A stretch of 64,000 nucleotides of DNA from Piper betle (Eukaryota; Streptophyta; Magnoliopsida; Piperales; Piperaceae): positions 1 to 64,000 of the forward strand of contig JAURVB010013867.1 of NCBI GenBank assembly GCA_033002965.1. The letters run 5' to 3'. This document shows positions 1 through 12,316 of this stretch, one piece after another. Made by a program: the position numbers and the translations under genes. The first letter of the stretch is position 1. Each line of letters opens with the position of its first letter. The notes under the pieces were generated by a model. That model had not been told where the DNA came from and ran no database searches. It worked only from the letters and a program-made list of their open reading frames with translations.

Positions 1-55
1 GTCGAACCGACTGGTTCGGTAACGTAAAACCTTGACTCGAGTCGCGGGTTTTATA
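1..55 (+). repeat. 3' terminal fragment of a long LTR
   Basis: This piece matches, in the same orientation, the last ~55 bases of the solo LTR at 34630-37397, including the shared ACTCGAGTC and GGGTTTTA blocks. The terminal CA appears mutated to TA at 54-55. Everything upstream lies outside the window. Four bases further on, the sequence switches to the opposite orientation of the same family. Confidence 0.6.
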
Positions 56-59
56 GCTG

Positions 60-2176
60 TGACCCCGACGACCACCCTCTCACCGTCACCGACATTTCCC
101 CCACCATCCCGACAGCCGTCGAGGCCGGCCGCAGCCCCGATCGGAGCACGCCGCCGCCGCCACCCATTTTCGACGCCGTCGCCGATGGCCATCGCTGCCT
201 CAGCTACCCTGTTTGACACCACCATTAGACCAAGCTCGTCGAGCTGGTGTCGATAGACCCCTTGATTGCCCCGTCCCGAATCATCGCAAAAAAACCGCAG
301 ACACTCACCGGAAAACCGCTGGAACCGCCGAAAAATTGGATTCGTAGGAAATTTGCCGGATCATCCGCCGAACGCACGGTCCAATCTGATCGGACTTCGG
401 ACGCCACTAGGTGCCGAATTCGAGTTTCGAGCCACGAAACGGAAACCTTAGCCGTCGTCGATTTTTGACGACGCGAGGTATAATTTATTTTAATTTAATT
501 ATTTAAAAATGTTAATTATTAGAATTGCATGGCATGATTTGTGTGTGTGTTATAATAATATATATAAATGTAGATTTGATTAAGGATAAAATATGAAATT
601 TGTTTGATTGAGTGGTGTTAAAAATGGAGGCTATGAAATTAATTAGGGTAACTAGGCGATGATCATGATCTAATGCAAACTAGCCTAAGTAGACTTGCTA
701 GAATTGATATAGGTTAATGTGTGTTGATTGATGAGTGATTGTGTCGATTGAGTGTGCATGCTATAGGATGTGTGATTCATCATGCGGGCGTTAGTTTTTA
801 GCTTGATTGTGTAGGTACGGTGTAGGAGCTCGCCGCCTACGCGCGTGGACCCGTTTGGAGCTTCTACCAGGTCCGTTTAGGACTCGTTCTCTGTTTTTAC
901 GCTACTCTATGGTGTATTTGATTTATCATGTGCAGGACGAGTTAAGTGGAGTTTTATCGGATCCTACTTAACTCGGGCCATTTAGCCAACAGTTCTTTTT
1001 TGGATTAATAACCCTCGAGGATGAGATCCCTCGAGTTTATTTTCGAACTTCAGATCCAACTCAAGTTGCCTTCGGGCCTATTGTATAAATCCCAACCCAG
1101 GCCTATATATGTATAGTTTTCGCATTTTCGGTGAGAGATGGGATGAGGGTTACTTGCGGCCACGTCTTCAGATAGGGCGTGTGCTCGGAAGAGTGGGCTC
1201 TGGAGCTGGGGAGAACCCACTTCGTTCCCGAAGGATCCGGACAACTCCACCTTTGAGTTCCTCAAACCCGGAGAAGTGTAGAGGTTTACGGGTACTGCAA
1301 TGCAGCACATGTCTAGACTTGTGGTTCAAAGGGTACTGAAGGCGACTGCCTGAGAGTGCTCGGCCTTTGTGCTCAAGGCTAGGAGTAATATGGACGGTGC
1401 AGAGGGCGGTAAGGAATGAAATTTGATGCGAGAAGCGATAGAGAAATGGCCAAGGTATGAGAATGAGAAAGAAAGGGGGACGCTGTTGACCTGAGGGCGA
1501 CGACTCCCGTATGTGCCCTGATGAGAGTTCTTGAGGAAGTATATGGTTTTGATTCAACAGGAGAGTTTGCTTTCCTGTGCCAGATTGATATTAGTTATTT
1601 TCCGGGCCGGTAACACTCGTTACTGACGGTTTTTCTATATATATGTAGGTGAGGAATTCGAGCGATGAAAGTTGTCGGGACTGCGGAGGAGCAGTACGGA
1701 ACCGTGCACACATGTACCTGCCGCGTGTAACGTATAATGATGGTGTGTTATTGTTATGTAAATGATAATTTTGATGTGTTTGCTTGAATGAATTACTTGT
1801 TATGAAACGAACTGATAAATATGAATGAGTAGGGAGCCTTGGAGTTCAGACTCGGCTGAGGTAAAAACGAATGAGATAATGATTGAATGTCATGGTAGAT
1901 TATTATGTGTAACCGTATTTTCATAAAATAGTATATATTTTCTTTTGGTTTCTCATTTATTATTTTGTCTTGTCTTTGCTTGCATGTCATGACATGCATG
2001 TAGGACTCCGTTAGAACCCACGCATCTCATCCATGCATTTAATATTTGCATCTCCATCTTGAGACGCCGAGAGTAGATCCGAGTCGGCTTAACCGAATCT
2101 AGTAGATTAACGAACAGTTCGGTCGCCGGTGACATTTCTGGGTCGGTTCATGGGTGAGCCGAAACGGGGTGTTACA
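60..2176 (-). mobile_element. Truncated long LTR, same family as the 34.6 kb copy
   Basis: Read on the minus strand, this block starts TGTAACACCCCG at 2176 and follows the plus strand of 34630 to about 36782 base block by base block, with many substitutions. It contains the same GC-rich part (60-460) and the same degenerate promoter-like TATA area near 1100. It lacks the last ~615 bases of the LTR, where it meets the inverted fragment at 1-55. A TGTAACACCCC start is typical of some plant Ty3/gypsy LTRs (Tekay/Del type); that lineage is inferred because no internal coding region is present. Open frames inside it are composition artefacts. Confidence 0.7.
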
Positions 2177-4591
2177 GGGGTGTTGAATTGAAATCCAATG
2201 GCCCAAATTGGAGTATGCTGCCTGCACCGTAAAAACCAAGCAGCGCATTCCAAAGAGAACCTGCTGTTAAATTTTATGGTTTCTAACTCTCAATTCAAGT
2301 ATAGGTGAAAATAATAGGCTTTTCGATTTGTAAATTAATCGTTCACCTTGATTTTCTCCTGACCAATTTCTTTTCCAAACCAATTGAAAAAAATATCCAC
2401 ATCGACCTATTGTCCTTCTCTTTTTTGAAAAATATCATAAATATTCAAATTTTAAAATTTTCTTTCAAAACAGCCACATTAACAAAATTATATAAGATAT
2501 AGCCATTGTTAAAACTTTTATATCAATAATCATAACCAAATTCCATCAGTTTTTTATTTAATGAAGAAAATGCCCATAAATTTTATTTTTATTAATACCC
2601 AAGCAAATAATGGATAGAAGTTATAATTTTTACTAACTTCATATATATAAATTTAAAAAAATGACTAATAAATGATAAATAGACTTTAAAATTATATTAG
2701 TAAAGAGCTAAAAAGCAAAAAGATTTTTTAAAAAATTTTGGACCATCAAATATAAAAAATAAAAAATAAAAAATATAATTTTTCGGTGTTTGAAATTTTC
2801 ATATTTTATTAGAAATTGAAAATTTTGTTTTATTTAATATTATTGTGAATAAATTTTTTAAAAAAAACTAAATATCATTCATCATATAAAATATAAGAAA
2901 AGTATGTACAAAAAAATTGAAGTTTGATTAAGGATATTTATTTAAATAAAATAAATATTATAAATCAAATATTCTTAAAATATATAAATTGTCTATACGT
3001 GAAATAAAAATTTGAGATCTAGTTATATCTAATACACATTTAAACCTTTGAACATTTGTTATATAAAATATTCAAACTTTACTATTTATAATATTTCCTC
3101 CATTTTTTTCATATGTTTTATATTATTATGCAATACTTTACAATTAAGCTTTTTCATAATAAAAACTACGAAGAAAGAGAGCTTTTACTAAAAACCACGG
3201 GGAAGGAGAATTATGGTAAGAATTTTAAGTATCATGGATTAACAGCTACAAAAAAATTATTTCTTTTCAAAAAAAAAACCGCACCACCACAAATTTTCTT
3301 ATTATTTCGGTTCAACAAAATCAAAATAGTTAATTGAATAAAGCAACTTTATCTTTGTGGTGACTAAAAGTGCACTTATTTTTATTCACATCTCACTTAG
3401 CTACTCTACCCCTTGGGATATCTTATAGAAGTGGGATATTTCATAATATATTATTTATTAAGCCTAAAATATCTCGGGCCCTAGCTAGTTAGTGTCACAA
3501 CCAAGAGGGGTGTGATTAAAAATTAACCTTAAAATTGGTGCACATAACATTATTTTTTCTTGTTAATACTCTTTTTGCTAACTAATTTAACTGTCTCTTG
3601 CAATCTGTGTTCGTTCGAATTATCACATTATTGAACAAAAAAGAACTCAATATTTTTAAATGACTCAAACCAATACCCATCATTAGGCAAAAAGTTAATT
3701 AAATAGATGATTAATGAATGAATAATTGAAATGATCGTATTATAATTCTAATTGCATTGTTGCCATTTGTCACTTTTATTTTCAAAACTTTTCCCACAAA
3801 TAAAATTTTTTGGCAACGTTTCTTTTTTAGCAACAAGCAGGAGAAGGCGCCATGTTAGGAGAACAGTTCTTTCTGCCGGCCAGTGGTCCTGCCTTTTTTA
3901 TTAAGTTAAATACTTCGCAGTGATAACAACTAAATATGTATTAACTTAATGTTTTCATAATAAGGTCACTTTGTATCAACTAAACTAATATAAAAAAAGT
4001 ATAATTAAGCTCAAAATAAACTTAGTGTACCACTAATATTATAAAAAACTATCAGCTGATCTCTTTTTTTCATTTTTTACGTAGTCCATAAATTATCCTT
4101 GGGATTCACATGTTACTTGTTAATTAACTCCAAAATGAAAAACTATTATCATGATTCATTAGTGTTTAGAAATGTCTATAGTTTTGTGTTTTGTCATCTT
4201 TCAATGGCAATCTTCAAGAAAAAAAATGCTTGATCATTTTGCTTCTCTTTTTTCTCCCCTGTTTTAGGTAAGCACTTTTGTCCCACCCCCCCCCCACAAT
4301 TGTTTTATATCCTGCAGATACTATTTTTTTTATCAATTTCTAGCTATCAAATTTCAATAACAACTCATTGGGCAGATACATGAAACATGCAAGCGACGTC
4401 TCATGTTTTCATCAAAACTACCAACAACACCAGTCGGAAAAAGAAAAACAACACCATTCATACAACATCCAATTCGTCCAACCAAAGACCACCTTTGAAA
4501 TCCAAGAAGAATGGAGACACAACATGAGTACTCCTTATTACCCATTACCCACTCCCCTCTTCCTCAACCAAAAACAGAGTAACCAACAAGC
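2177..4591. other. AT-rich intergenic region
   Basis: No coding region recognised. The stretch is strongly AT-rich, with a run of C residues near 4286-4296. It is the 3' flank of the polyphenol oxidase gene, which ends at 4592 on the minus strand. Confidence 0.6.
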
Positions 4592-6980
4592 CTAGTACTT
4601 CTGTTTGGGCGCTAACTCGATATGAATCCCCCCAACAATCATATTGCCGGTGCGTGGGACAAGAGTCACCACCAAGTTGTCATCCCCATCGGCCCCAATC
4701 CTCTCCACAACGCCGGTGATACCGAGCTTGTACTTCAACTTGTCCCTCTCCCCATTCTTCCCATGTATATGGCTATGCCGGATCCTTGAGTACGTACCCA
4801 CCAGCTCTCCCTTGTCCTGCTTCGAGTTGCTCACGTACACGTCGAATGCGGCTGCGTCCGGGCTCACCATCTCGATGTTGTCGACGACCAACACCTCGGC
4901 CGCTTTCGCCTTGTCAGCGGCCGACCTCGACGCCTTCGGCCTCTTGACCGTGGCCTTGATCTTGGCATCCAGCGGCCGGGGAGACGGGCCGAAGTCGGAA
5001 GCAGTGCCCGCCGGCGTGCTCGTGGGTCGGCCTTTGGGCATGGTCATGTACGTGATGGGTGCGTCCTCGAATGTATAGCCCATGGCTGCTATGTCCAACG
5101 TGTCTCCTAGCTGGTTTTTATTAAAACAAATTTAAATTAATAAATACTTATATATATAATATTTTGGGTCCAATTATAACTCGAACAAACTTGAATTCAC
5201 TTTCTATTTGACTCAATTTAGTTTGAGCTCAAGTTTGTCTCACACTCTAATCAACGGCTCTATTCGGGGTCGGCTTGATCACTCAATTAAAATGATCGAT
5301 ATTATATATTAAGTACATTATTTTACATCAAATATACAATATTTACAATATAAAATTAATAACTAGAATAATGTTGATCTTCCCTAATTATAAATTTTTG
5401 ACGATTAATTTATACGAAGGTCGATTTAGCCATTCCTTCGAAATCAATATTTTTTAGATGAATACACTTCCCTAATCGATTAATTATACGAAGGTCGACT
5501 AAGATAAATTTAATTGATTCAACTCGTTTAATTTGATTAACACTCCAATACGTTGTCTTAATTTGTGTCATCTTCAACTAAAGGTTTTAGATTCTAACAT
5601 TTATAGAGTTTGCGGTTTAAATTTTGAAGAAATTATTAAAAAAATTGATCTCGATTCAATAAGAAGGTAGACATTAGCCAGATATGTGAAATTATGGTAG
5701 AATTGCGTACCTTGACGGTGACGATTTTCTCGTTCTCGTCGAAGAAGACGAAAGTGGAGTCGAGCCACTCGGAGTCATTGAACTCAACGGCCATGTTCCT
5801 CTTGACCTGGTACAGGTGCCAGAGTCGATCGACGTTGGTGTGGTGAGCCCAGAACAGTAAGTCCCTAGCAGAGGTGTGGAGACTGCCCATGTCCAGGTTG
5901 GGCGGCTCCGCCTGCCCAACCCAACCGTGCACAAAGTTGTGGATGTTCTCTAGCCGCCCCATCGACGTGGCCGCCGTCGCGCCGCTCACCATGTCGCCGG
6001 CCACCACCTTGTCCCCCATGAACAGAGCCGGGTACCCGAGGCTGTCCTCGTCGAACATGGCGGCCATTGTCGACAGGTTGTCCTGCACTATGGTCGGAGG
6101 CAACGGAACATCTTCCTGCGCACATTCAATTGAAACCAGCTTGAGCTTGATATGATACATATAATAACTGTGGGAAAGATGAACAAATTGAATCTGATAC
6201 AAACCACATCCCAAGTGTAGTTCAAGTTGATGATCTCGTCCCTGTGAGACATGTTCCGATTGGGGTTGTAAAGGCTAGAGTTAACATCCTTATACATCTC
6301 GGGTATCTTCATCCCTTCCTCGGTATCATAGTTCCAAAAGGGGAGGGCTACAGTGTCATCATCGAGGATCTTTCCCAGTATCCTCTCGAAGAAGTAGAGG
6401 TACCAGCGGTGCCATGGAGCGAAGATCCAAGTAAAATGCACTTGGATAGGGATGCCCGGGAAACCCTTCTGATCGTAAGCATCGTTACAGTAAGCGCAGT
6501 GGATCTGAGCTTGTTGCATGAAGTTCCACGGATGATTGCTTGGCAGCTTCTTCATCTCCGCCACCGCACTCCGGAACCTGTCCTGCTCCCACTTGGTGAG
6601 CTTGTGGGCGGGCTTCCGAACCCGCAATGGAACGCCCTTGGGCAGCTCGTAGGGTTTGAGGTCCAGCGGCTTGCTGAGATCGAATGGCGGGCAGCATTGG
6701 ACGGGGAGGAGGTCGTTGTAGCCGTCGGGGTAGCGGGCGGTGTGGCAGGCGTTGAGCTCCGGTGGTTGGATGGGGTCGCCGCGCGCGGCGCCTCCAGCTG
6801 CCGTGGCTGCGCCGTACATCCCCCGAGTCCTAGGAGGAGATTGCGGCGATCGAGCTTGGCGTTGCCCGGCCCGGCGCCCTCGGCCGCGCTTCGAATGGCG
6901 GTGGTGGGGGGACGGCGTGGTTGCCGGAGTTTTGGGATGGGAAAGGAGGGGGTGGTGAGCATTGTGGACATGGTGGCCAT
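4592..6980 (-). CDS. PPO: Polyphenol oxidase (catechol oxidase/tyrosinase type), 3 exons, one apparent frameshift
   Basis: Predicted to be a plastid type-3 copper enzyme that oxidises o-diphenols to o-quinones. Likely exons on the minus strand are 6980-6208 (or 6205), 6115-5711 and 5110-4592; introns are about 92 and 600 bases with GT-AG ends and phase 0. The start at 6980 opens a Ser/Thr/Arg-rich transit peptide followed by the twin-arginine thylakoid signal DRRNLLLGLGG. CuA ligands sit in IHCAYC (about residue 161), QVH (172) and APWHRW (181); HCAYC also holds the thioether cysteine. CuB shows NIHNFVH and FWAHHTNVDRLW (about 317-350). The DWL-type segment (EWLDSTFVFFDEN) and the C-terminal KFDV-type domain (AFDVYVSN) follow. 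Length is about 565 residues, normal for the family. The transit-peptide frame and the copper-domain frame are joined only if the C run at 6820-6824 had one more base. This is either a consensus error or an inactivating change. Confidence 0.9.
5161..5290. repeat. Degenerate TCGA/GAGCTC-type repeat inside PPO intron 2
   Basis: Contains short AACTCGAAC, GAGCTCAAG and TCGGCTTGATC-like words resembling the larger elements at 8895-9420 and 54152-54600. It probably derives from the same transposon group and accounts for part of the longer second intron. Confidence 0.3.
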
Positions 6981-7033
6981 TGCACCCCACCCTGGCCTGA
7001 GCTTTGTGTTGTATTGAAAGCGAATGGGCAGGG

Positions 7034-7045
7034 TTTAAATAAGAG
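7034..7045 (-). promoter_or_regulatory. TATA-like box of the polyphenol oxidase gene
   Basis: On the minus strand TTATTTAAAC lies about 55 bases upstream of the ATG at 6980, a plausible core promoter position for a short leader. No other element is asserted. Confidence 0.4.
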
Positions 7046-7582
7046 AACACGAGGACTTATCTATGCACATTCTTGTTTGATTGGCTGATGATAATTGAGT
7101 AAGATCATAAAGCATTTAGGCATTGGCAAATGTTGACGATGGACTCGGAATTTGACAAGGAAAATAGACGCCCGTAGGCCTAATTTTTAATGATCCTGTG
7201 TAATCAACGGTCAAGTTCAAGGGCGTCTTAGTAGATGTTTATACCGGACATCTACAACAGGAGTTTCCAAAGATTATTTTTGAGCATGCATGGGCTAAGG
7301 TGTAAATTCTAGATGAGTAACAAAATTGCCGGGTTTACACTTGTTATTTAAGTGTGACATATTCAGATGTGTTCGGGTGGGATACAGATAAGACCATCCA
7401 ATGGACTTCTTCTATTCATAATGACTTGTCATTGTGATTATAAAATAATCAAGACCTTTTAATATAATGTCCACTTCACAACATGGATAAGGCTGATGAT
7501 CAGCCTATAGATACAAGTTGCTCTTTGTTTATGATATAGTTGAAGTGTAATATATTGTGGGTGAGCATTCATTGGTTAGAAG

Positions 7583-7785
7583 GGAATCGTTCCACAACAA
7601 ATCACCGATGGCTAAGACAATACAATAATGAGAGCAACCAAAAAGGGCATTCCAAGGGGCGCCTACGAACATGCATGAATGGAATCGTTCCACTACAACT
7701 CACCGATGCTAAGACCACAAAACTACTACCAACAAAACTGCGAGCAACACAAAAGGACATGCCAAGGAGCGGCTACCAACATAGA
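7583..7785. repeat. Tandem duplication, two units of about 98 bases
   Basis: GGAATCGTTCCAC begins units at 7583 and 7681. Both units continue through CACCGATG, a GAGCAAC block, a CATTCCAAGG/CATGCCAAGG block and GGCTAC/GCCTAC. The copies differ by substitutions and small indels. A 117-residue open frame runs through them but resembles no family I know. Confidence 0.7.
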
Positions 7786-8210
7786 TTTCTAAAAGCTGTC
7801 GTGCATGGACCATGGTTTTTGACTTGGTTATGTTACTTTGCCAGGGAGGCACTGATCGGCAATGTTATTTTTCTCATAGAATTAACTATCTAAACGTATT
7901 AGCACCTACAATAATAATGATGTAAAAGTTTATGACAATTTTTTTATTCCAAAGCAAAGTTTATAATTATAGCTAGTTGTTCATGGATGTGTTTGAAATA
8001 TTTACCCGTGAAGAAGCACTAGCCACGCACAATATAATTATTTACAAGTTGTGTATAAATAATTAGGGAAGGAGAACAAAAAGGGGTAGATGTTTATCTT
8101 CATATAATTATTATTTGAATAAAATAAAGGGAAGACGAAAATATATATCTCCAAAAAAATTACCCTGGTAAGAAAACAATATTCATATATTAAAAAATAT
8201 TGAAAACAAT

Positions 8211-8375
8211 CCGGTGTTCAAGGGCTCCTCAATTCATAGAGGGATCACACCACAAAAGTTCTACTGTAGCAGCCTTGTCTACAGGAGGCTAGATCGATGG
8301 CTTGAATCAAGAAGCCGCCCACGACTCGAACTCGTCACTTGTCAAGCAGATGACAGCGAGGTCGGCCAGAGATTT
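8211..8375 (-). mobile_element. tRNA-derived SINE, Au-like
   Basis: On the minus strand a pol III B-box-like GAGTTCGAGTC lies at 8333-8323, followed by a body resembling the plant Au SINE: AAGGCTGC, TACAGTAGA, CTTTTGTGGT, and a tail with GGAGCCCTTGAACACCGG ending near 8211. The A box (TGGCCGACCTCG-like, upstream near 8370) is weak. The copy is old and diverged. Assignment rests on remembered family layout, not on an alignment. Confidence 0.5.
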
Positions 8376-8894
8376 ATCACCTTCCAATTATTTGCAGATC
8401 AAGACCCGCAACAGAAATTGGGTAGCAAAAGATTGATATTCATTATCAGCTGGGCTGCTAGAAGAGACTGACCCTCGTTTGTTTCCCCACATGTCTTGAA
8501 GACTTTGTCCCTGGCCATAGCACTAGCATCACTTTGTGGGTGTCCAACCCTTTCTTTTGATGGATGACAAATTCATGAACTTTGTCATCTCGGGGCATCT
8601 CTTTTGGAAATGTGTGTTTGATGTTCCCGAGTGGGTCTATTCTACTTCCAGCTTCTCATCCAATCTAAACTACTTGCATGACGTACAATCTCTCACCATA
8701 ACTCTCTTGACCTCACTAGCTGAATGTGCGCTCCTTCGGCCACAAATAATTCAAATATTGGTTACAAATATAAATATAAAATTCTAATATTCAAATATTA
8801 GTGGCGGGCCCATGTGATAATAACTAATTGAACAATCACTTTCAAATATAATATTGTGTAATAAACCTTTAACGTCCGGCTAGATTTTTTCTTT

Positions 8895-9420
8895 TTAAGG
8901 TATGTTTGGTAGTTCATTCGAACTTGACTCGAATAGTTCAAAACTCGTTCGAGCTCAACTCGAGATCGAACGAATTTTGAATATATATGCTCGAGTTCGA
9001 CTCAAATATCTTTTATACGTTCGAGTTCGACTCAAGTTCGAATACACTTAAACCGTTTAATTTTTTCGAGCTCGAACCGAGCTTGCTCGTGAGCTCGAAA
9101 CTAATATAATCAATGTGGATTGAACCCATAACCTTGAGGTCATCAACTTAAATACTTACCATCTCAATTACCTCACTTCTTTGTTATTATATTGTATATA
9201 TATATATATATATATATATAATATGATATAAAAATTATATTATTATATTATTTTATTGAGTCGAGTTCAAGTTATAACTGAGTCGAGTTGAGTTGAACAC
9301 GACCTTACTCAAGCTCGGCTTGTAAGATTCGAGTTCGAGTCGAGTATTTAAATGTCGAGTTTCGAGTCGAGTCAAGCCGAGTCGAGCGCTAAATACTCAC
9401 GAGCTGGCTCACTCAATTTT
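8895..9420. mobile_element. TCGAG-rich non-autonomous element with embedded SINE head and (TA)n
   Basis: Dense TCGAG, GAGCTCG and GAGTCGAG words at both ends (8930-9080 and 9258-9410) in opposite polarity form extended imperfect inverted repeats, as in hAT-related MITEs of plants. The centre holds a B-box-like GGGTTCAATCC (minus strand, about 9128-9118) preceded by a tRNA-like head, and a (TA)n tract at 9193-9222. It looks like a composite of at least two insertions. Confidence 0.45.
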
Positions 9421-9996
9421 CACAGGAAATGAAAACAAAATAAAATGAAATGACATAAAGATTTTAAAATTTTATTTTACATGTTTAGATAATAAGAAAA
9501 TAAGATTAAAATAAGATATTTATTTATCATATGTGTCACTCAAAATTTTCTCCAATTTTTTTTATTTTTCATAGGGAAATGTTATTTTGTTAACTTTTTA
9601 CATGAATTTGGTTTGACAGAAAATAAAACTTCCTCTGACTAAATTTCATGACATCCGAACACAAAAATTTTTCCTCTAAATTTTACATTTTTTTCCTACA
9701 ATTCTAAGACAACCAAGCAAGACCCTTAAATAAAATCAAGAATTAGTTAATCATTTTCAAATATAATATTGCATGTGAACAAAAAGCAAGTGGAATTAAA
9801 AAAAGTAAAAGTAAAAATAAAAATAAAAGCAAGTGGATTAAGTGCATGCATGATATGTTGCCAAAGGAATATTGTTAGCTACTGATCACAACCTGTAATA
9901 ACAGGAAGGAATAGGTCGGGCAAATAAAGGAGCTTTCTGGCTGGGATTAAAGAGAATTATAAGTAAACTATTGCACAAAATGCACAAATTTTACAG
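9421..9996. other. AT-rich spacer
   Basis: No gene recognised. The interval is A/T-rich, with AAAATAAAAG-type simple sequence around 9790-9840, and leads into the splice-acceptor-like TTTTACAG before the pseudogene. Confidence 0.5.
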
Positions 9997-11646
9997 GTGG
10001 CTGGCTTTTCTTGATAGACAAGATGCAGAATTTCCATGACGACCTCGTACTTGTTGAGAAAAATACAAACGAGGTTGAGGTGTTTGCTGGGAGACACGAG
10101 TCATCTACGTCCTCAAAACTAGAATCTGAAAACAAAGCTTTGTCCTCACTGTCTAGTGTACAAACTGTTTGGCAAGGTGATACCAGTGGCATAGCTGATC
10201 CTCTTCAAAGAAGCGAAAAATCTGATTCATTTGTGGCATATGAAGAAATATGCCACCAAGAATGTTTTACTCCAGATGAGAGGCTGGATCAAGAAAGCTG
10301 CTGTGTAGATGAAAGCATAAGAAATCACGAATCTATCACTATCATAAAAAAGAGGACTGAAGAGGTACGTTCTTTACTGAATGAGGAGAAAAGGAACAGC
10401 ACCTTAAGAAAGGACAAGAAGTTTGATGCCAACATAATGCCAAAATGTCAATATGACGCCAAAACAAAGATGTTGGAAATAATTTCTAAATGCCAAAATA
10501 TGATTGAAGAAGGGGAGAGTTTAGCTGCGAGAGCTATATTTCATGAAAATAAAGCAGAAAAGGTAAACTGCGAAAATACAGGTGCGGATTCGAATGGAGG
10601 GTGGAGGGACTAACTGCATGATGGGGTTGAAAGCTGCAAAAGAGAACAAATATATCTAGCAGTGATTAAAAAAATAATCAATGACATGAAGTCATCAGTT
10701 GATGTTTGTAACTTGTCCTGGAATTTGAGAGAGTTTCGAGTATAAATAGCGACAATTTTGTGTCGGTTATGGTGAACAGACGAGTCAATGAGCACTGATT
10801 AGCTGTGAACAGTGTTAGTTCTAATTTAGTGGAGTGCAATGCAAAATGCCTTCACTGTGAGCAACATTGGAAAATGAGAGATTCGAAAATTTTATCAGAG
10901 AGGATAAATAGAGGTTTTTGCAGGGGCAATCAAATTCATTCAATCAGCTATCATGGCACAGAATGAATTGGGGAAGAATGTGGAAGAGAAAGAATCCACA
11001 CCACAGATTTATCAGTCAAGTGAACTATTGAACAATGGTGAAGGCTTTTCATTTGAAGGAAACAAATACAGCGAAGTTTGTGCCAAACTAAATGATCTGG
11101 TCGAAGATTTGCATAGTGAACATTGGAAATAAAATTGCGGTGAAAGCACTTTATTCATGAACAATGCCCAAGAGAAAGAGCATTTTTCATCCCCCCAAGA
11201 CAATAAAAAGGAAGTGGGTGTTGACGAACATGTGGTGAAACCTGTATTGGACTTTATGGAGAAAGTTACCGATTTTGAGCTCAGCATGGAGAAAAAATTA
11301 ACTCATAATATCACAAGTTACGAGCATGAAACATTTTCCTCCTTTAGTAGTGATGCATTATTTGTTTACAATGAATGACAACTCAATAAAATCATTGAAG
11401 CTCTCATTTAACAAACATTGAGTTAGTCTGTGACTCTGCATTCATAATTCCGTGAAAGACTATCGTATATTTATACAAGATTTACAAAGGGGACCATGAA
11501 AACAAAATAGTGGATTTTAATTCATCAAATTTTCATTCATGCAGGTGGATCTGTTAGCTGATGAAGTGGAGTTGCTCATCAGCCTGCTTCAGAAAACGTA
11601 TTTAGCACTTGATCAACATTCTCCATTTTTTACAAAGACATGGTGA
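9997..11646 (+). pseudogene. Decayed multi-exon coiled-coil protein gene, possibly WPP-domain-interacting (WIP) like
   Basis: Exon-like blocks follow an acceptor at 9996. The first, 9997-10613, is open for about 200 residues, acidic and Ser/Glu/Lys-rich. A second block to about 10740 has in-frame stops. The third, 10953-11375, has an in-frame TAA at 11130-11132 in an otherwise continuous frame. The last, 11545-11646, sits after TTCATGCAG and reads VDLLADEVELLISLLQKTYL then stops. The DFELSMEKKL and LADEVE...LLQKTYLALD words recall plant nuclear-envelope coiled-coil WIP proteins, from memory only. Multiple stops outside homopolymers make true decay more likely than sequencing error. No start codon or 5' exons are seen. 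Confidence 0.5.
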
Positions 11647-11694
11647 TCAACATTCTATACCTTCAACTCTCTTTTAATTTTATACTCTTAAATC

Positions 11695-12178
11695 TAGGGA
11701 TGGGTAGGATATTTGATATCCATGAATCTGATCTAAATCCGACCTATTTATATTTAATTTAAAATAATTTCAAATCATATTCATATTTAGACTTTTCGGA
11801 TATATAATATATTCGAAAATATTCAAATTAGATATGGATTCTGATCCCAAATAATTTCGAATCGGATTCATGTTTGTAATTTTCAGATATATAATATATT
11901 CAAAAATATTTAAATCGGATATGAATTTAGGATGATCCGACCTAAATAAATATATCTTATAAAATAATATTTAAAAATATTTTAAAATAATATTTTAATT
12001 ATAATTAATTTGTTTTTATATTAAAATTTATATTATATGTATTATTTTAGTCAATCCAATCAAATTCTGATCAGATATAGGTTAAGCAAATTTAGGTCGA
12101 ATACAAATATGATAAATAAAATAGATAAAATCTTTGTATTCCCGTGTCTGTTCCGTACTCGACCCAAACCCATCCCTA
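11695..12178. mobile_element. Short hAT-like non-autonomous transposon with TIRs and an 8-bp duplication
   Basis: The ends are perfect inverted repeats TAGGGATGGGT (11695-11705 and 12168-12178). The flanks CTTAAATC (11687-11694) and CCTAAATT (12179-12186) agree at 6 of 8 positions, consistent with an old 8-bp target duplication. The interior is AT-rich, with repeated ATATAATATATTC and TCGGATATGAAT-type words and no coding capacity. A related copy lies at 33304-33712. Confidence 0.65.
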
Positions 12179-12316
12179 CCTAAATTCATGCGCACAAACA
12201 AGGGTGTCTATAGTTGCATTTAGAAAAAACAAACAAGCCACAATATGGATCCCAAATTCTATGCAAGACAATGATAAAAAATCAAGAATATGGAAACGTT
12301 CCTTTTTAAATACAAA

